DNA of 64,000 bases, from contig NZ_CP078143.1 in assembly GCF_019891395.1 (NCBI RefSeq), positions 2,989,001 through 3,053,000 on the forward strand, given 5' to 3'. This document shows, one piece after another, positions 9,170 through 17,613 of the stretch. The translations under genes and the position numbers were made by a program. Source of the stretch: Nitratireductor kimnyeongensis. GTDB taxonomy: Bacteria; Pseudomonadota; Alphaproteobacteria; Rhizobiales; Rhizobiaceae. Below the pieces are notes generated by a model. That model searched no databases. It saw only the letters and a program-made list of their open reading frames with translations, and had not been told where the DNA came from. Each line of letters opens with the position of its first letter. Position 1 is the stretch's first letter.

Positions 9170-10288
9170 CTATCCTTTGCGGCTTTTCTTCGTGGCCCCG
9201 GGTATCGCAGCCTCGATGACCTTTTTCATGACAGTGGGCAGCGCTTCGCCTGGAAGCGCGTCGGGGGAAGACCACCAACCATCTCCGGGCGAAGCGGTCC
9301 TGGGAAACTCGGCTTTGAAAACAAAAAGTTCCAGCGCGAAATGTGTAAAGACGTGGTGGATCGAGCCGGATGGGCGCCATGCGGCCGGGAAGGGGGCGGC
9401 GGTCACGTCGCTCACGCCATCCTGCCGCGCCGTCCAATGGCTGCCGGGAACCTCCGCCATTCCACCCAGAAGGCCAGAAGCGGGCCGCTTTCGCAGGAGC
9501 ACCGAACCATCGGAACGCATGGCGACAAACGCCGCACCGATCCGTGTGGGCTTTTCTTTTTTGGGAGCCTTGAGGGGGAAGCGCTCGGCGATGCCTTTAC
9601 GCCGCGCTGCGCAGTCCTCGGTGATAGGGCAAAGCACGCAGGCCGGCTTGCGTGGTGTGCAGATGGTGGCGCCAAGATCCATCATGGCCTGGGCGAAATC
9701 GCCCGGTCGATGTTGCGGCATGGCTTTTGCGACCAGAGCGCGAATCTCTGGCTTGGCCTGCGGCAGTGGTGTTTCCATGGCGTAAAGGCGTGTGATGACG
9801 CGCTCGATATTGCCGTCGACCACGGCAGCTGGTCGGTTGAACGCGATGGCCGCGATGGCTGCGGCCGTGTAGTCGCCAATCCCGGGCAACGCCTTGAGGC
9901 CGGCTTCCGTATCGGGAAAGCGACCACTATATTCGCTGGCGACAGTCTCCGCGCATTTTTTCAGATTGCGTGCGCGTGAATAATAGCCGAGGCCGGCCCA
10001 TGCCTTCATCACCTCATCGGAATGAGAGGCGGCGAGAGCCTCGACGGTCGGCCATGCATCGGTGAAGGCCTCGAAATAGCGCTTGACCGCGCCGACGGTG
10101 GTCTGCTGAAGCATGACCTCCGAGAGCCAGACGCGGTAGGGATCGGGCAGAACGCCGAGTTTGGTTTCGTCCGGCGGGGTGCGCCAGGGCAAGCTCCGAT
10201 GATGGCGGTCATACCACGCAAGCAGCGGAGACGAAAAATCGGTCGAAGAAGCCTGTGCGTCGGTGACCGACGCTTCCCTGCGTGCCAT
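9170..10288 (-). CDS. mutY: A/G-specific adenine DNA glycosylase
   Basis: A 372-residue HhH-GPD glycosylase that removes adenine mispaired with 8-oxoguanine. The catalytic Glu57 is in WLSEVMLQQTTV, the HhH loop is ALPGIGDYTAAAI, and the catalytic Asp is in AAVVDGNIERVITRL. A [4Fe-4S] motif C-x6-C-x2-C-x5-C is complete (CTPRKPACVLCPITEDC). The C-terminal third is the Nudix-like 8-oxoG recognition domain (FVAMRSDGSVLLRKRPASGL, then a His-rich HHVFTHFALEL). Length is normal. It is divergent from the DUF721 gene with 50 bases between starts and is followed by the YihX-like gene. ATG at 10288. Confidence 0.96.
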   Translation of the reverse strand: MARREASVTDAQASSTDFSSPLLAWYDRHHRSLPWRTPPDETKLGVLPDPYRVWLSEVMLQQTTVGAVKRYFEAFTDAWPTVEALAASHSDEVMKAWAGLGYYSRARNLKKCAETVASEYSGRFPDTEAGLKALPGIGDYTAAAIAAIAFNRPAAVVDGNIERVITRLYAMETPLPQAKPEIRALVAKAMPQHRPGDFAQAMMDLGATICTPRKPACVLCPITEDCAARRKGIAERFPLKAPKKEKPTRIGAAFVAMRSDGSVLLRKRPASGLLGGMAEVPGSHWTARQDGVSDVTAAPFPAAWRPSGSIHHVFTHFALELFVFKAEFPRTASPGDGWWSSPDALPGEALPTVMKKVIEAAIPGATKKSRKG

Positions 10289-10338
10289 ACTGGAGCGGAA
10301 CTCAATATGCGTTGCGGATCAATTCGAGACTTCATGTC

Positions 10339-10836
10339 ATGACAGGGAAGAGGCAATCGGGCAATCCCGTCGCTGTCAGCGATCTTGCCACCGGCATTCT
10401 CGATCCGGTGATGCGCAAGCGCGCGGGGCTTTCCGTCGAGCTTGTCCAGTGCTGGGGCGACATCGTGGGCGAGCGGCTGGCGCTCAGCACACGACCCGAG
10501 AAGCTCGCATGGCCGCGTCGTCGCCACGAGGATGACCCGTTTGAACCGGCCACGCTGGTGATCGCCTGCGAGGGGGCGGCAGCGCTGCGCCTGCAGCACG
10601 AGACGGGCGAGGTGATAGCCCGTGTGAATGCCTTTCTCGGCTTCGCCGCGGTCGGACGGATCAAGATCCTGCAGAAACCCGTTGCGCAGCCGCAGGTCCG
10701 CCGAAGGCCATCCGCCCGTCCACTGACGGGATCGGAGAGCGCGCATATCGACGCACTCGTGGCTGGTGTGGATGACGAGGAACTGCGCCAGTCTCTGCAA
10801 AAGCTGGGGGCGAGTATCCTCGGCCGACGCAAATGA
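10339..10836 (+). CDS. DUF721 (DciA-like) protein
   Basis: A 165-residue protein with the DUF721 pattern: an N-terminal segment on domain organisation at a 'replication helper' fold, including LATGILDPVMRKRAGLSVELVQCWGDIVGERLA and the strand LVIACEGAAALRLQHETGEVIARVNAFLG. In other bacteria DUF721 proteins (DciA) help load the DnaB helicase, and the family is often adjacent to repair or replication genes. A replication role here is inferred. ATG at 10339 (MTGKRQSG) was chosen over the longer frame from 10282 because the upstream residues do not fit. A basic tail follows (VRRRPSARP). Divergent from mutY. Confidence 0.82.
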   Translation: MTGKRQSGNPVAVSDLATGILDPVMRKRAGLSVELVQCWGDIVGERLALSTRPEKLAWPRRRHEDDPFEPATLVIACEGAAALRLQHETGEVIARVNAFLGFAAVGRIKILQKPVAQPQVRRRPSARPLTGSESAHIDALVAGVDDEELRQSLQKLGASILGRRK

Positions 10837-10963
10837 GCCACAATCACCAAAACGTGATGGGACGCTTGCTTCAGAAAAATGCGCCCTTGACCCAAATTCG
10901 CCCGAAACGCCCTCATTGTGGCGATATCGCAGGTAACACTTCAAGACGAACAGGTGAGATTTC

Positions 10964-11674
10964 ATGTCCGAACTGATCCAGCGCCGCAAACTCCTTCTTT
11001 CCATGGCCGCCCTGCCGGCGCTCGGGCTGGGACTGGCCGCTTGCTCCGACAGCAATGTGCAGGCGGAAGCGGCGGCACCTGAAACCGATCCGATCACGAC
11101 ATCCGCGGTCGAGGCGCCGCCCTCCAGCGGAACGGTCGATATGGACAAGCTGCTGGAAGAAGGCGCGCTGGAGGACAAGGTTCTTGGCGATGCGAACGCA
11201 CCGGTGACGATCGTCGAATATGCATCGATGACCTGCAGCCACTGCGCCACATTCCACACGCGCACCTACCCGGAACTGAAGAAGAAATACGTCGAAACAG
11301 GCAAGGTGCGCTTCATCCTCCGCGAGTTCCCGTTCGATCCGCGTGCGGAAGCGGGCTTCATGCTGGCGCGTTGCTCTGACGACAAATATTTCGCGATGGT
11401 CGACGTGCTCTTCAAACAGCAGAACAACTGGGCTCCTGTGCAGGATGCGCAATCGGCATTGTTGAAGATTTCAAAGCTGGCCGGCTTCACGCAGGAAAGT
11501 TTCGAAGCCTGTCTGACGGATCAGGAGCTTCTCACCAAGGTTCGCGCCGTTCGGACCCGTGGCGCCAGCGATTTCGGGGTCGATGCGACACCGACCTTCT
11601 TTATCAACGGCAAGAAGTATTCCGGCGCGATGTCGATCGAGGAGATCTCGGCCGTCATTGACGGGATGCTCTGA
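10964..11674 (+). CDS. DsbA-family thiol-disulfide oxidoreductase, lipoprotein-like
   Basis: A 236-residue exported protein of the thioredoxin-fold DsbA/BdbD group. The N-terminus carries a twin-arginine-like QRRKLLLS, a hydrophobic core and a LAAC lipobox (Cys28), so it may be lipid-anchored. The active site is CSHC within ASMTCSHCATFHT, followed by the cis-Pro region DATPTFFINGKKYSGA. The helical insertion and the FREFPFDPRA-like region are as expected. It probably oxidises or isomerises disulfides in the periplasm. A decayed second copy of its C-terminal third lies downstream, before smc. ATG at 10964 follows a GGTGAG stretch. Confidence 0.9.
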   Translation: MSELIQRRKLLLSMAALPALGLGLAACSDSNVQAEAAAPETDPITTSAVEAPPSSGTVDMDKLLEEGALEDKVLGDANAPVTIVEYASMTCSHCATFHTRTYPELKKKYVETGKVRFILREFPFDPRAEAGFMLARCSDDKYFAMVDVLFKQQNNWAPVQDAQSALLKISKLAGFTQESFEACLTDQELLTKVRAVRTRGASDFGVDATPTFFINGKKYSGAMSIEEISAVIDGML

Positions 11675-11701
11675 TATAAGCCTGAAAGCAACCAAGATCA
11701 C

Positions 11702-11730
11702 CGACACCACCGTCTTTGCCGGTGGTGTCG
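11702..11730 (+). terminator. Strong hairpin after the DsbA-like gene
   Basis: CGACACCACC (11702-11711) and GGTGGTGTCG (11721-11730) form a perfect 10-bp stem with a 9-base loop, 27 bases after the stop codon. A short TTTT follows at 11735-11738. This fits a rho-independent terminator with a weak U-tract and separates the intact gene from its remnant copy. Confidence 0.65.
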
Positions 11731-11774
11731 TGCGTTTTGCGGTCCGTTCAGGCCCTCGAATGCGCTCGCGGCTC

Positions 11775-12017
11775 AAGGAAGCAGGCCGGGCGCAAACGGT
11801 CTATCCTGTTGAAAACCGCCATATATGTGGGTTTCTGGCCAGAGAACATTGAAGCTTGCTTGACGGGCCGCAGCCTTCCGGATGAAGTCAGGGAAGTGCG
11901 CAATTGGGGATTGGGGCGTCCGGAGAACGAGGCTGTTCCCAAATTCTTCATCAATGGGAGGAAGCACTCGGGAGCCATGTCGATTGACTAGGTGTCGGCG
12001 ATCATCGACGGCATGCC
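11775..12017 (+). pseudogene. Remnant of a second DsbA-family gene (C-terminal third)
   Basis: The frame reads ILLKTAIYVGFWPENIEACL, then PKFFINGRKHSGAMSID, then a TAG stop, then VSAIIDGM. The intact upstream gene has ALLKISKLAGFTQESFEACL, TPTFFINGKKYSGAMSIEE and ISAVIDGM at matching positions. The EACLT, FFING, SGAMSI and IDGM blocks line up without large gaps, so this is a tandem duplicate that has lost its start, signal and CxxC region and gained a stop where the intact gene has glutamate. The remnant's reading frame is the same as that of smc, whose ATG lies about 58 bases downstream. A similar paralogue may be intact in related genomes. The left boundary is approximate. Confidence 0.8.
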
Positions 12018-12075
12018 TGAGCGGGCAACACGAGTGCCCGCCGCTTTCGTGCGTTCTGGTCAGGGCGAGGCCAGC

Positions 12076-15000
12076 ATGAAATTCACCAAGCTGCGTCTTC
12101 TGGGGTTCAAATCCTTTGTCGAGCCGAGCGAGTTCGTCATCGAGAACGGGCTGACGGGGGTTGTCGGTCCGAATGGTTGCGGGAAATCCAATCTCGTGGA
12201 GGCGTTGCGTTGGGTGATGGGCGAAAGCTCATACAAGAACATGCGCGCTTCCGGCATGGACGACGTGATCTTTTCCGGTTCGGGAACACGCCCTGCGCGG
12301 AACACGGCCGAGGTGACGCTTTTTCTCGACAACGCCGATCGCACGGCGCCGGCCACTTTCAACGATGCGGATGAATTGCAGGTCTCGCGCCGGATCGAGC
12401 GTGAGGCGGGCTCCGTATACCGGATCAACGGCAAGGAGGCGCGCGCCCGCGACGTGCAGCTTCTTTTTGCCGATCAGTCGACTGGTGCGCGCTCGCCCTC
12501 CATGGTGGGGCAGGGGCGCATTGGTGAGCTGATCCAGGCAAAGCCTCAGGCGCGCCGTGCGCTCCTGGAAGAGGCAGCCGGCATTTCCGGGCTCCATTCC
12601 CGCCGTCACGAGGCGGAGCTTCGGTTGCGCGCTGCCGAACAGAATCTCGAGCGGCTCGATGATGTGGTGAGTGAACTCGACAGCCAGATTGAAAGCCTCA
12701 AGCGTCAGGCGCGCCAGGCCTCGCGTTTCAAGAAGCTTTCCGCTGAAGTGCGCAAGGCCGAGGCGATCCTGCTGCATCTGCGCTGGTCGTCCGCCAAGGC
12801 GCAGGAAGCCGAGGCCCAAAGCGCGTTGTCGCAAGCGACGTCCATGGTGGGTGAAAACGCCAGCGGCCAGATGGAAGCGGCAAAGGCGCAGGCAGTCGGT
12901 GCGCACAAGCTTCCCGCATTGCGCGATGCCGAAGCGGCGGCCGCTGCTGCACTGCAAAGGCTGACCATCGCCCGTACACAGGTCGAGGACGAAGCCAAGC
13001 GCGTTGAAGCGCGCATGCAGGAACTGACGAAGCGCATCGACCAGTTAAACGCCGATGTGGCACGCGAAGAGCAGATGGTGCGCGACAATGCCGACGCACT
13101 GGCGCGCCTGGCGGAAGAGGAAGAGGCGCTCAAAGAAGCCGAAGATGGTGCCGAAGGTCGTGAAGCCGAGCTTCAGAATACCTTTGAGGAGGTTTCTTCA
13201 GGCCTTTCGTCCGCCGAAGACCTGCTCTCGCGGCTGACGGCGGAGAAGGCAGAGGCTTCTGCCATGCGCCAACAGGCCGAGCGCGCAATCCGCGAACAGG
13301 CCGAGCGCCGTGACCGGCTGGCGCGGCAGATCACCAACATGGATGCCGAACTTGCAGAAATCTCCAGCCGAATAGCCGGACTGCCGGACCCTGCCGAAAA
13401 CCGCATGCTTGTCGAGGAAGCGGCTGAGCGCCTTGAACTGGCAGAAGTGGCGGTTGGCGAAAGCGAGGAGCGCGTTGCGGCAGCCCGCGAGGCGGAGCAA
13501 GTTGCCCGTACACCCCTACAGGAAGCTCGGGCCGAACTTGGCCGGGTGGAAACGGAAGCGCAGACCCTGCGGAAGATTTTGAATGCCGGTGGGTCGGATC
13601 TGTTCCCGGCGGTTCTGGAACAATTGCGCGTTGAGCGCGGGTTCGAGACGGCGTTGGGTGCCGCATTGGGCGAAGACCTGGATGTGCCACTCGACAGTGC
13701 GGCGCCCGTCTATTGGGGGCCTTCGGAGATTGCAGCGGATGATCCGGCCCTTCCCGATGGCGTGATGACGCTGGCCTCTGTGGTGAAAGCGCCCGCACAG
13801 CTTGCGCGGCGGTTGGCACAGATCGGTGTGGTGGATGCCGATGATGGACCGCGGCTGCAGAAAATGCTGAAGCCCGGTCAACGGTTGGTCGCGCGGGACG
13901 GCGCTTTGTGGCGTTGGGATGGATATCGCGCCAGCGCCGATGCACCGACGGCGGCGGCACAGCGACTGGCGCAAAAGAATCGCCTCACCGAACTCGATGG
14001 CGAAGTGGTTGAGGCAACGGCGCTGCTTCGTGCTGCCGAGACCGCGCTGGCTGATGCCGAACAGGGCGTGAAGAGCACGGTGGAAGGCGAGCGCCGCGCG
14101 CGCGAAGAGGCGCGTGAAGCGCAGGCCGCGCTCGGCAGGGCGCGCGAGGCACTGGCTAGCGCCGAAAAGGCGGCTGGCGAGCTCTCAAGCCGGCGCATGA
14201 GCCTTGATGAGGCACGCAGCCGGGTGGTCGAAGACCATGAAGAGGCTGTGGCCGCGACGATGGCGGCGGAAGAAGCTCTTGAAGGTGCACCGGACCTCAC
14301 CGAACTCCAGGCACAGCTTGAGCGCCAGTCTGCCGAGGTTTCTGCCAAGCGTGCGGCGGTCGCCGAGGCACGCGCGGCCTATGAAGGACTGCGTCGCGAG
14401 GCCGAAGCTCGCCGACGGCGTCTGGAGGCGATCGCTGCGGAGCGGCGAAGCTGGCAGTCGCGTGCGGAGAATGCGGACCGCCACACCGCAGCCCTTCTCC
14501 AGCGGCGCGCCGACACGGAAGCCGAACTTGAAGAGCTGGCTGAAGCGCCGGAAGAAATCGAAGCGCGCGGCCGTTCTCTGCTATCGGAGATCGCAAAGGC
14601 GGAAGCCGTGCGCAGGCAAGCCGCCGACACACTGCAGGAAGCTGAAAACCGACAGGCGGAGCTGGACAAGCGTGCAACCGAGAGCATCCAGGCGCTTTCT
14701 TCCGCGCGCGAAGCCAGAGCCCGTGCCGAAGAACGTGTGACGGCCGCCGAGGAGCGGCGCAAAGAGGCCGAGGCCCGCATTCAGGAAGTGTTGAGCGTTC
14801 CCCCTCACAAGGTCCTGGCGATGGCCGAATTGGAACCCGACGAGGCAATGCCGGAGATCGCGGAAGTGGAACGCCGGCTGGAACGGCTGAAGATGGAACG
14901 GGAACGGCTCGGCGCGGTCAATCTGCGCGCCGAGGAAGAGCAGACGGAGCTGACGGAACGCCACGGCACCATTGTCGCGGAGCGGGAAGACGTGATCGAG

Positions 15001-15534
15001 GCGATCCGCAAACTGCGCCACGCAATTCAGAACCTGAACAGGGAAGGCCGCGAGCGCCTGCTGGCCGCCTTCGATGTAGTCAACGAACAGTTCCAGCGGC
15101 TGTTCACGCATCTCTTCGGCGGCGGTACGGCAGAGTTGCAATTGATCGAGTCCGACGATCCGCTCGAGGCCGGACTTGAGATCCTCGCCCGCCCTCCGGG
15201 CAAGCGTCCTCAGACCATGACGCTCCTGTCAGGTGGAGAGCAGGCTCTCACCGCCATGGCGCTGATCTTCGCCGTTTTCCTGACCAATCCAGCTCCCATC
15301 TGCGTACTGGACGAGGTGGACGCTCCGCTCGACGATCACAATGTGGAGCGCTTCTGCAATCTCATGGACGAGATGGCCGCTTCAACAGACACGCGCTTTG
15401 TGGTCATAACGCACAATCCGATCACCATGGCTCGCATGAACCGGCTCTTCGGCGTGACCATGGCCGAGCAGGGCGTCAGCCAGCTCGTTTCCGTCGATCT
15501 CGAAACTGCCGAGCGCCTGCGCGAGGCAGGCTAG
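12076..15534 (+). CDS. smc: Chromosome segregation protein SMC
   Basis: A 1152-residue SMC ATPase that holds and organises chromosomal DNA with ScpA/ScpB. The head starts at MKFTKLRLLGFKSF, and Walker A GPNGCGKS is at residues 31-38. Two long Glu/Ala/Arg-rich coiled-coil arms flank a hinge near residues 505-640 (SDLFPAVLEQLRVERGFETA...). The C-terminal head has the ABC signature LLSGGEQALTAMAL near 1048 and Walker B ICVLDEVDAPLDD near 1075. The open frame extends 28 codons upstream into the dsbA remnant, but the ATG at 12076 matches the family start. ScpA/ScpB genes are not in the window. Confidence 0.97.
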   Translation: MKFTKLRLLGFKSFVEPSEFVIENGLTGVVGPNGCGKSNLVEALRWVMGESSYKNMRASGMDDVIFSGSGTRPARNTAEVTLFLDNADRTAPATFNDADELQVSRRIEREAGSVYRINGKEARARDVQLLFADQSTGARSPSMVGQGRIGELIQAKPQARRALLEEAAGISGLHSRRHEAELRLRAAEQNLERLDDVVSELDSQIESLKRQARQASRFKKLSAEVRKAEAILLHLRWSSAKAQEAEAQSALSQATSMVGENASGQMEAAKAQAVGAHKLPALRDAEAAAAAALQRLTIARTQVEDEAKRVEARMQELTKRIDQLNADVAREEQMVRDNADALARLAEEEEALKEAEDGAEGREAELQNTFEEVSSGLSSAEDLLSRLTAEKAEASAMRQQAERAIREQAERRDRLARQITNMDAELAEISSRIAGLPDPAENRMLVEEAAERLELAEVAVGESEERVAAAREAEQVARTPLQEARAELGRVETEAQTLRKILNAGGSDLFPAVLEQLRVERGFETALGAALGEDLDVPLDSAAPVYWGPSEIAADDPALPDGVMTLASVVKAPAQLARRLAQIGVVDADDGPRLQKMLKPGQRLVARDGALWRWDGYRASADAPTAAAQRLAQKNRLTELDGEVVEATALLRAAETALADAEQGVKSTVEGERRAREEAREAQAALGRAREALASAEKAAGELSSRRMSLDEARSRVVEDHEEAVAATMAAEEALEGAPDLTELQAQLERQSAEVSAKRAAVAEARAAYEGLRREAEARRRRLEAIAAERRSWQSRAENADRHTAALLQRRADTEAELEELAEAPEEIEARGRSLLSEIAKAEAVRRQAADTLQEAENRQAELDKRATESIQALSSAREARARAEERVTAAEERRKEAEARIQEVLSVPPHKVLAMAELEPDEAMPEIAEVERRLERLKMERERLGAVNLRAEEEQTELTERHGTIVAEREDVIEAIRKLRHAIQNLNREGRERLLAAFDVVNEQFQRLFTHLFGGGTAELQLIESDDPLEAGLEILARPPGKRPQTMTLLSGGEQALTAMALIFAVFLTNPAPICVLDEVDAPLDDHNVERFCNLMDEMAASTDTRFVVITHNPITMARMNRLFGVTMAEQGVSQLVSVDLETAERLREAG

Positions 15535-15605
15535 CATCTCTGTGCGCACGGCGGTTTCATGCCGGCAGTGCCTGCTCTCCCCCAGCCGCTCAATAATCGT
15601 CGTGG

Positions 15606-15950
15606 TCATGTCTCGCTCCAGACCGCCAATTCATTGCCCGCCGGGTCCATGAAATGAAAGCGACGGCCGCCAGGAAATGAAAAGATCGGTTTCACGACCT
15701 TGCCGCCCGCGTCCTCGACCGATTTGAGAGTGGCCTCGAGGTCTTCGGAAAACAGCACGGGAAGCGGTTTGTCGTTGCCCTGCGGATCGCCGTCGAAACC
15801 GCCATCCAAACCTTCGTTGAAAGCCGAGTAGCCGGGCCCATAATCGGTAAACGACCACGAAAAGGCATTGGCATAAAAAGCCTTCACGCTGTCAATGCTG
15901 CCGCCGCCGGCGGGCATTTCGATATAGTCCAGTTTTCCGGTCTTGCGCAT
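15606..15950 (-). CDS. VOC (glyoxalase/bleomycin-resistance fold) protein
   Basis: A 114-residue single vicinal-oxygen-chelate domain: KLDYIEMPAGG, then SVKAFYANAFSWSFTDYGPGYSAF, then LKSVEDAGGKVVKPIFSFPGGRRFHFMDPAGNELAVWSE. The C-terminal DPAGNELAVW is the usual last metal-ligand strand, with Glu. Such domains act as dimers in metal-dependent isomerases, dioxygenases or resistance proteins. No substrate can be assigned. The ATG at 15950 is preferred over the TTG at 15962 because GGAGG lies 5 bases before it. Convergent with smc. Confidence 0.88.
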   Translation of the reverse strand: MRKTGKLDYIEMPAGGGSIDSVKAFYANAFSWSFTDYGPGYSAFNEGLDGGFDGDPQGNDKPLPVLFSEDLEATLKSVEDAGGKVVKPIFSFPGGRRFHFMDPAGNELAVWSET

Positions 15951-16074
15951 GGCGTCCTCCAATGTTCTTATTTTGTTCTATATGACGTCTGCACTGTTGG
16001 CAAGGTTACAGCGCCCGTCTTAGCTTGGAAAAAGGTTATAGTGGTCGTGCGACAAAGCGTGCGGCAGGGCTGAG

Positions 16075-16536
16075 ATGGTGAGGGATCCGTTTAATCTGCA
16101 GCGTTTCACCGAGGCGCAGGAGGGTGTGTTCGAGACCGCACTCCGTGAATTGCGCTCTGGCCGCAAGCAAACCCACTGGATGTGGTTTGTGTTTCCACAG
16201 CTGCGTGGTCTTGGACGGTCGCGGAACGCGACCTATTACGGAATTTCCTCCTTGGAGGAAGCCCGCGCTTATCTCAAGCATCCGGTTTTGGGGCCGCGCC
16301 TGCAGGAGGCGACAACCGTGGTGTTGAAGGCATCTGGTCAGTCTTTGGCAGCCATCCTCGGACGTCCGGACGATCAAAAATTCCGTTCGTGCATGACACT
16401 CTTCGCGTTGGTCTCGCGGAAGGGGGAAGACCTTTTTTCCTCGGCTCTCGCCCGGTGGTGCGGCGGGACGATGGACGATGCCACTCTTCGCCTCGCGGGC
16501 CTTACGGTGCGGGAGCAGGAGGCTGATCGCCAGTAG
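16075..16536 (+). CDS. DUF1810 family protein
   Basis: A 153-residue protein with the DUF1810 pattern: FNLQRFTEAQEGVFETALRE, then the strongly conserved KQTHWMWFVFPQLRGLGRS, then YYGISSLEEARAYLKHPVLGPRL and DDQKFRSCMTLFA. The family is widespread in proteobacteria and has no established biochemical role. The start at 16075 (ATG) follows the conserved N-terminus. Its last 35 bases overlap the end of the convergent AraC-family gene. Confidence 0.88.
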   Translation: MVRDPFNLQRFTEAQEGVFETALRELRSGRKQTHWMWFVFPQLRGLGRSRNATYYGISSLEEARAYLKHPVLGPRLQEATTVVLKASGQSLAAILGRPDDQKFRSCMTLFALVSRKGEDLFSSALARWCGGTMDDATLRLAGLTVREQEADRQ

Positions 16537-17524
16537 GAGCGGATTGCGTTCGGGGGCGGGCGACGCGCATGGCGCCAGGCGGCTTTCCTATGATGCGCTT
16601 GAAGGCGCGGCTGAATGCGGCCTGGGAGCCATAACCCAACCGCTGAGCGGCCGTCTCTATGGGCATGCCTTCACGGCTGATCCACTGCGCGGCAAGCCGC
16701 ATTCTGAGCTCTGTCAGATACCGGACCGGTGTCATGCCCGTGATGGCCTGAAACCGGTCTGCGAAGACGGACCGGGAACTGCCCATCTCGGCGGCCAGTT
16801 CAGCCACCGTCCAGTCGCGGCCGGGATCGCGGTGAAGAGCTGCAATGACACGCCCCAGACGCGGATCGCGCAAGGCTGCCACCCAACCACTGGTCCCGCC
16901 GCAGCCGCACTCCACCCAGGCGCGCACGATAAAGGCAGAAACCACATCGGCGAGCCGGGCAAGGATGCCTGCAAAGCCGGCGCGGTCTTCTTTCGCTTCG
17001 CGCTCCATGGCATCAAGAATCGGAAGGATTTCCGGGTAGCGCTTTAGCAATGTGTTGACGCGCATGACGTCCGGCATCAGGGCGACAAGCGGATGCATGC
17101 TTCCCAGATCGAACTCCATGCAGCCCGAGAAGATGAGGACATTGGAGGACGGGTCTCGCTCATTCGATCGGGTCACGATCTCACTGACGTCCCTGCAAAG
17201 CGCCTTCGGCTGAAACTCCGTGATGCACTGACACTTCAGCTCTGTATCAGAGACGAGAGAATGCTCGCCACCGCGCGGCAGGAGAACCGCATCGCCTGTA
17301 TCCAGAGCATGAATAGCCTCACCGGGGCCGCGCAGATGCACCGGACCCCGGCCCACGAAATGAAATTGAGCGCGCCCCTCGATGGCGGGAAACCGAAGGC
17401 CGAAAGGGGGAGAGACCTGGGTGCGATTGTATTCGAGCCCGTAAAGCCGCATCCCCATCAATAGATCACTGACCAGATCGGGATTGGTGCGCGTCGATGA
17501 ATTTTCGGCGTTTCGATCAAGCAT
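16502..17524 (-). CDS. AraC family transcriptional regulator
   Basis: A 340-residue regulator. The N-terminal cupin-like sensor domain runs from roughly 10 to 200 (FRLPAIEGRAQFHFVGRGPVHLRGPGEAI with a GDAVLLPRGGEHSL strand), and a C-terminal double helix-turn-helix domain spans about 230-325. The latter includes WTVAELAAEMGSSRSVFADRF and the AraC signature region GMPIETAAQRLGYGSQAAFSRAFKRIIG. The frame is open for another 107 codons upstream, but the ATG at 17524 gives the expected length and composition. It is divergent from a NepI-like exporter gene, so it probably regulates that gene and itself, with the inducer unknown. Its tail overlaps the convergent DUF1810 gene. Confidence 0.9.
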   Translation of the reverse strand: MLDRNAENSSTRTNPDLVSDLLMGMRLYGLEYNRTQVSPPFGLRFPAIEGRAQFHFVGRGPVHLRGPGEAIHALDTGDAVLLPRGGEHSLVSDTELKCQCITEFQPKALCRDVSEIVTRSNERDPSSNVLIFSGCMEFDLGSMHPLVALMPDVMRVNTLLKRYPEILPILDAMEREAKEDRAGFAGILARLADVVSAFIVRAWVECGCGGTSGWVAALRDPRLGRVIAALHRDPGRDWTVAELAAEMGSSRSVFADRFQAITGMTPVRYLTELRMRLAAQWISREGMPIETAAQRLGYGSQAAFSRAFKRIIGKPPGAMRVARPRTQSAPTGDQPPAPAP

Positions 17525-17613
17525 TTCGGATTTTCTGGCATGGTACGTCTGGAAAGTCCAGTCTATTTCTTTTGCACTGCACAACAGTTTTTGCATTGTG
17601 AAAGGAATGACAG

